Assembly: GCA_007135795.1 (NCBI GenBank)
Contig: SLIE01000025.1
Coordinates: 1 to 5,384 of the forward strand
Direction of reading: 5' to 3'
Source: Desulfobacterales bacterium
GTDB taxonomy: Bacteria > Desulfobacterota > Desulfobacteria > Desulfobacterales > Desulfosalsimonadaceae
DNA length: 5,384 nt
Position numbers and translations under genes: made by a program. This document shows positions 4,981 through 5,384 of this stretch, piece by piece; the first letter of the stretch is position 1; each line of letters begins with the position of its first letter. A model generated the notes under the pieces. The model saw only the letters and a list, made by a program, of their open reading frames with translations, searched no databases and was not told where the DNA came from.

Positions 4981-5384
4981 AACGAGAAACAAGATGAAAA
5001 AAAACAATCGGAAAAGGGAGATTACATTCCTCTTGAGCAATCCTGGCAGCCTCCGGATAAGCGTATATGGTACGTGATGGCGCTGATTTTCCTTCTTTTT
5101 ATGTATACTCTTTTTCGTGCGCCTGCGGGTCCTGAACAGATTTCATACACGCAATTTCTGGCGCAGGTGCGGGCTGAAAATGTTGAAAGCATTGAGATCC
5201 AGGGAGATGAAATAAGCGGCGTCCTGAAAGAAGCGGCGGAATTGCCGGGAACCCGGCAGGGGGAACCTGGTTTTGATCTTTTCGGCAACGGTACCGGGGA
5301 TGGCGATGACGGAAACGAACAGCCGGAAAACAATGAAAACGAAACACAGGGGATGACTTACAGCGAATTTGTCACATACCTGCC
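4978..5384 (+). CDS. ftsH: ATP-dependent zinc metalloprotease FtsH, N-terminal part
   Basis: This is the first 135 complete codons of a rightward gene cut by the window end. FtsH is the hexameric inner-membrane AAA+ protease that extracts and degrades misfolded membrane proteins and some regulators. What is visible is a charged cytosolic N-terminus (1-28), the first membrane helix (about 30-46) and the periplasmic FtsH_ext domain. That domain shows ISYTQFLAQVRAENVESIEIQGDEISGVLKE (55-85) and later FVTYLP, the same order as the DYSTFLQEV...REINV...YTTYIP pattern of E. coli FtsH. The second helix, Walker motifs and HEXXH zinc site would lie beyond the window, so identity rests on the N-terminal domain alone. 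Two oddities are an N-terminal tail longer than that of E. coli FtsH, and an acidic, Gly/Asn-rich insertion (about 91-126) in the middle of the periplasmic domain. The gene is divergent from the STAS/GIDE/LemA cluster. Confidence 0.85.
   Translation, partial: MNEKQDEKKQSEKGDYIPLEQSWQPPDKRIWYVMALIFLLFMYTLFRAPAGPEQISYTQFLAQVRAENVESIEIQGDEISGVLKEAAELPGTRQGEPGFDLFGNGTGDGDDGNEQPENNENETQGMTYSEFVTYL

Noticed and set aside
5022..5347. Two minus-strand open frames opposite the start of ftsH
   Set aside because: The plus strand encodes an unmistakable FtsH N-terminus. The antisense translations are Pro/Ser/Arg-rich and featureless.

Overview
The window looks like ordinary chromosomal sequence from a Gram-negative bacterium of moderate GC. 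The best guess is the Desulfobacterota (the old deltaproteobacterial sulfate reducers) or a near relative. This rests on the general look of the proteins and on the mix of an FtsH, LemA and GIDE-type membrane proteins and a plant-like cystathionine gamma-synthase. No marker gene in the window settles the taxonomy.

Layout, left to right. Positions 1-60 hold nothing I can call. A minus-strand tRNA-Pro (anticodon GGG, CCA encoded) occupies 109-185, with a strong intrinsic terminator at 62-100 and a good sigma70-like promoter at 215-243. The rest of the minus strand carries four genes in one direction, in transcription order: a single-domain STAS protein (4296-4646), a large three-helix membrane protein with a GIDE/BAM domain and an EF-hand calcium loop (2300-4288), a LemA family protein (1636-2202), and a cystathionine gamma-synthase/lyase-type PLP enzyme (323-1516). 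A 331-bp divergent intergenic region (4647-4977) separates these from the start of ftsH, which reads rightward from 4978 and runs off the window end.

How the genes may work together. The STAS gene and the GIDE gene are separated by only 7 nt, and the second has no Shine-Dalgarno sequence, so they are probably translationally coupled. LemA follows about 97 nt later. STAS + GIDE/EF-hand + LemA forms a plausible membrane-associated cassette: a phosphorylatable switch protein, a membrane scaffold with a calcium-binding loop, and a helical LemA partner. It lies head-to-head with ftsH, the membrane quality-control protease, which suggests an envelope-stress role, but this is inference only. The PLP enzyme (methionine/cysteine metabolism) and the tRNA appear to be separate units that share only direction.

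The most unusual item is the 662-residue GIDE protein. It has a roughly 265-residue N-terminal region I cannot assign to a family, a proline/acidic linker encoded by G/C homopolymer runs, an EF-hand apparently inserted inside the GIDE region, and no RING finger despite belonging to a family often labelled 'E3 ubiquitin ligase'.
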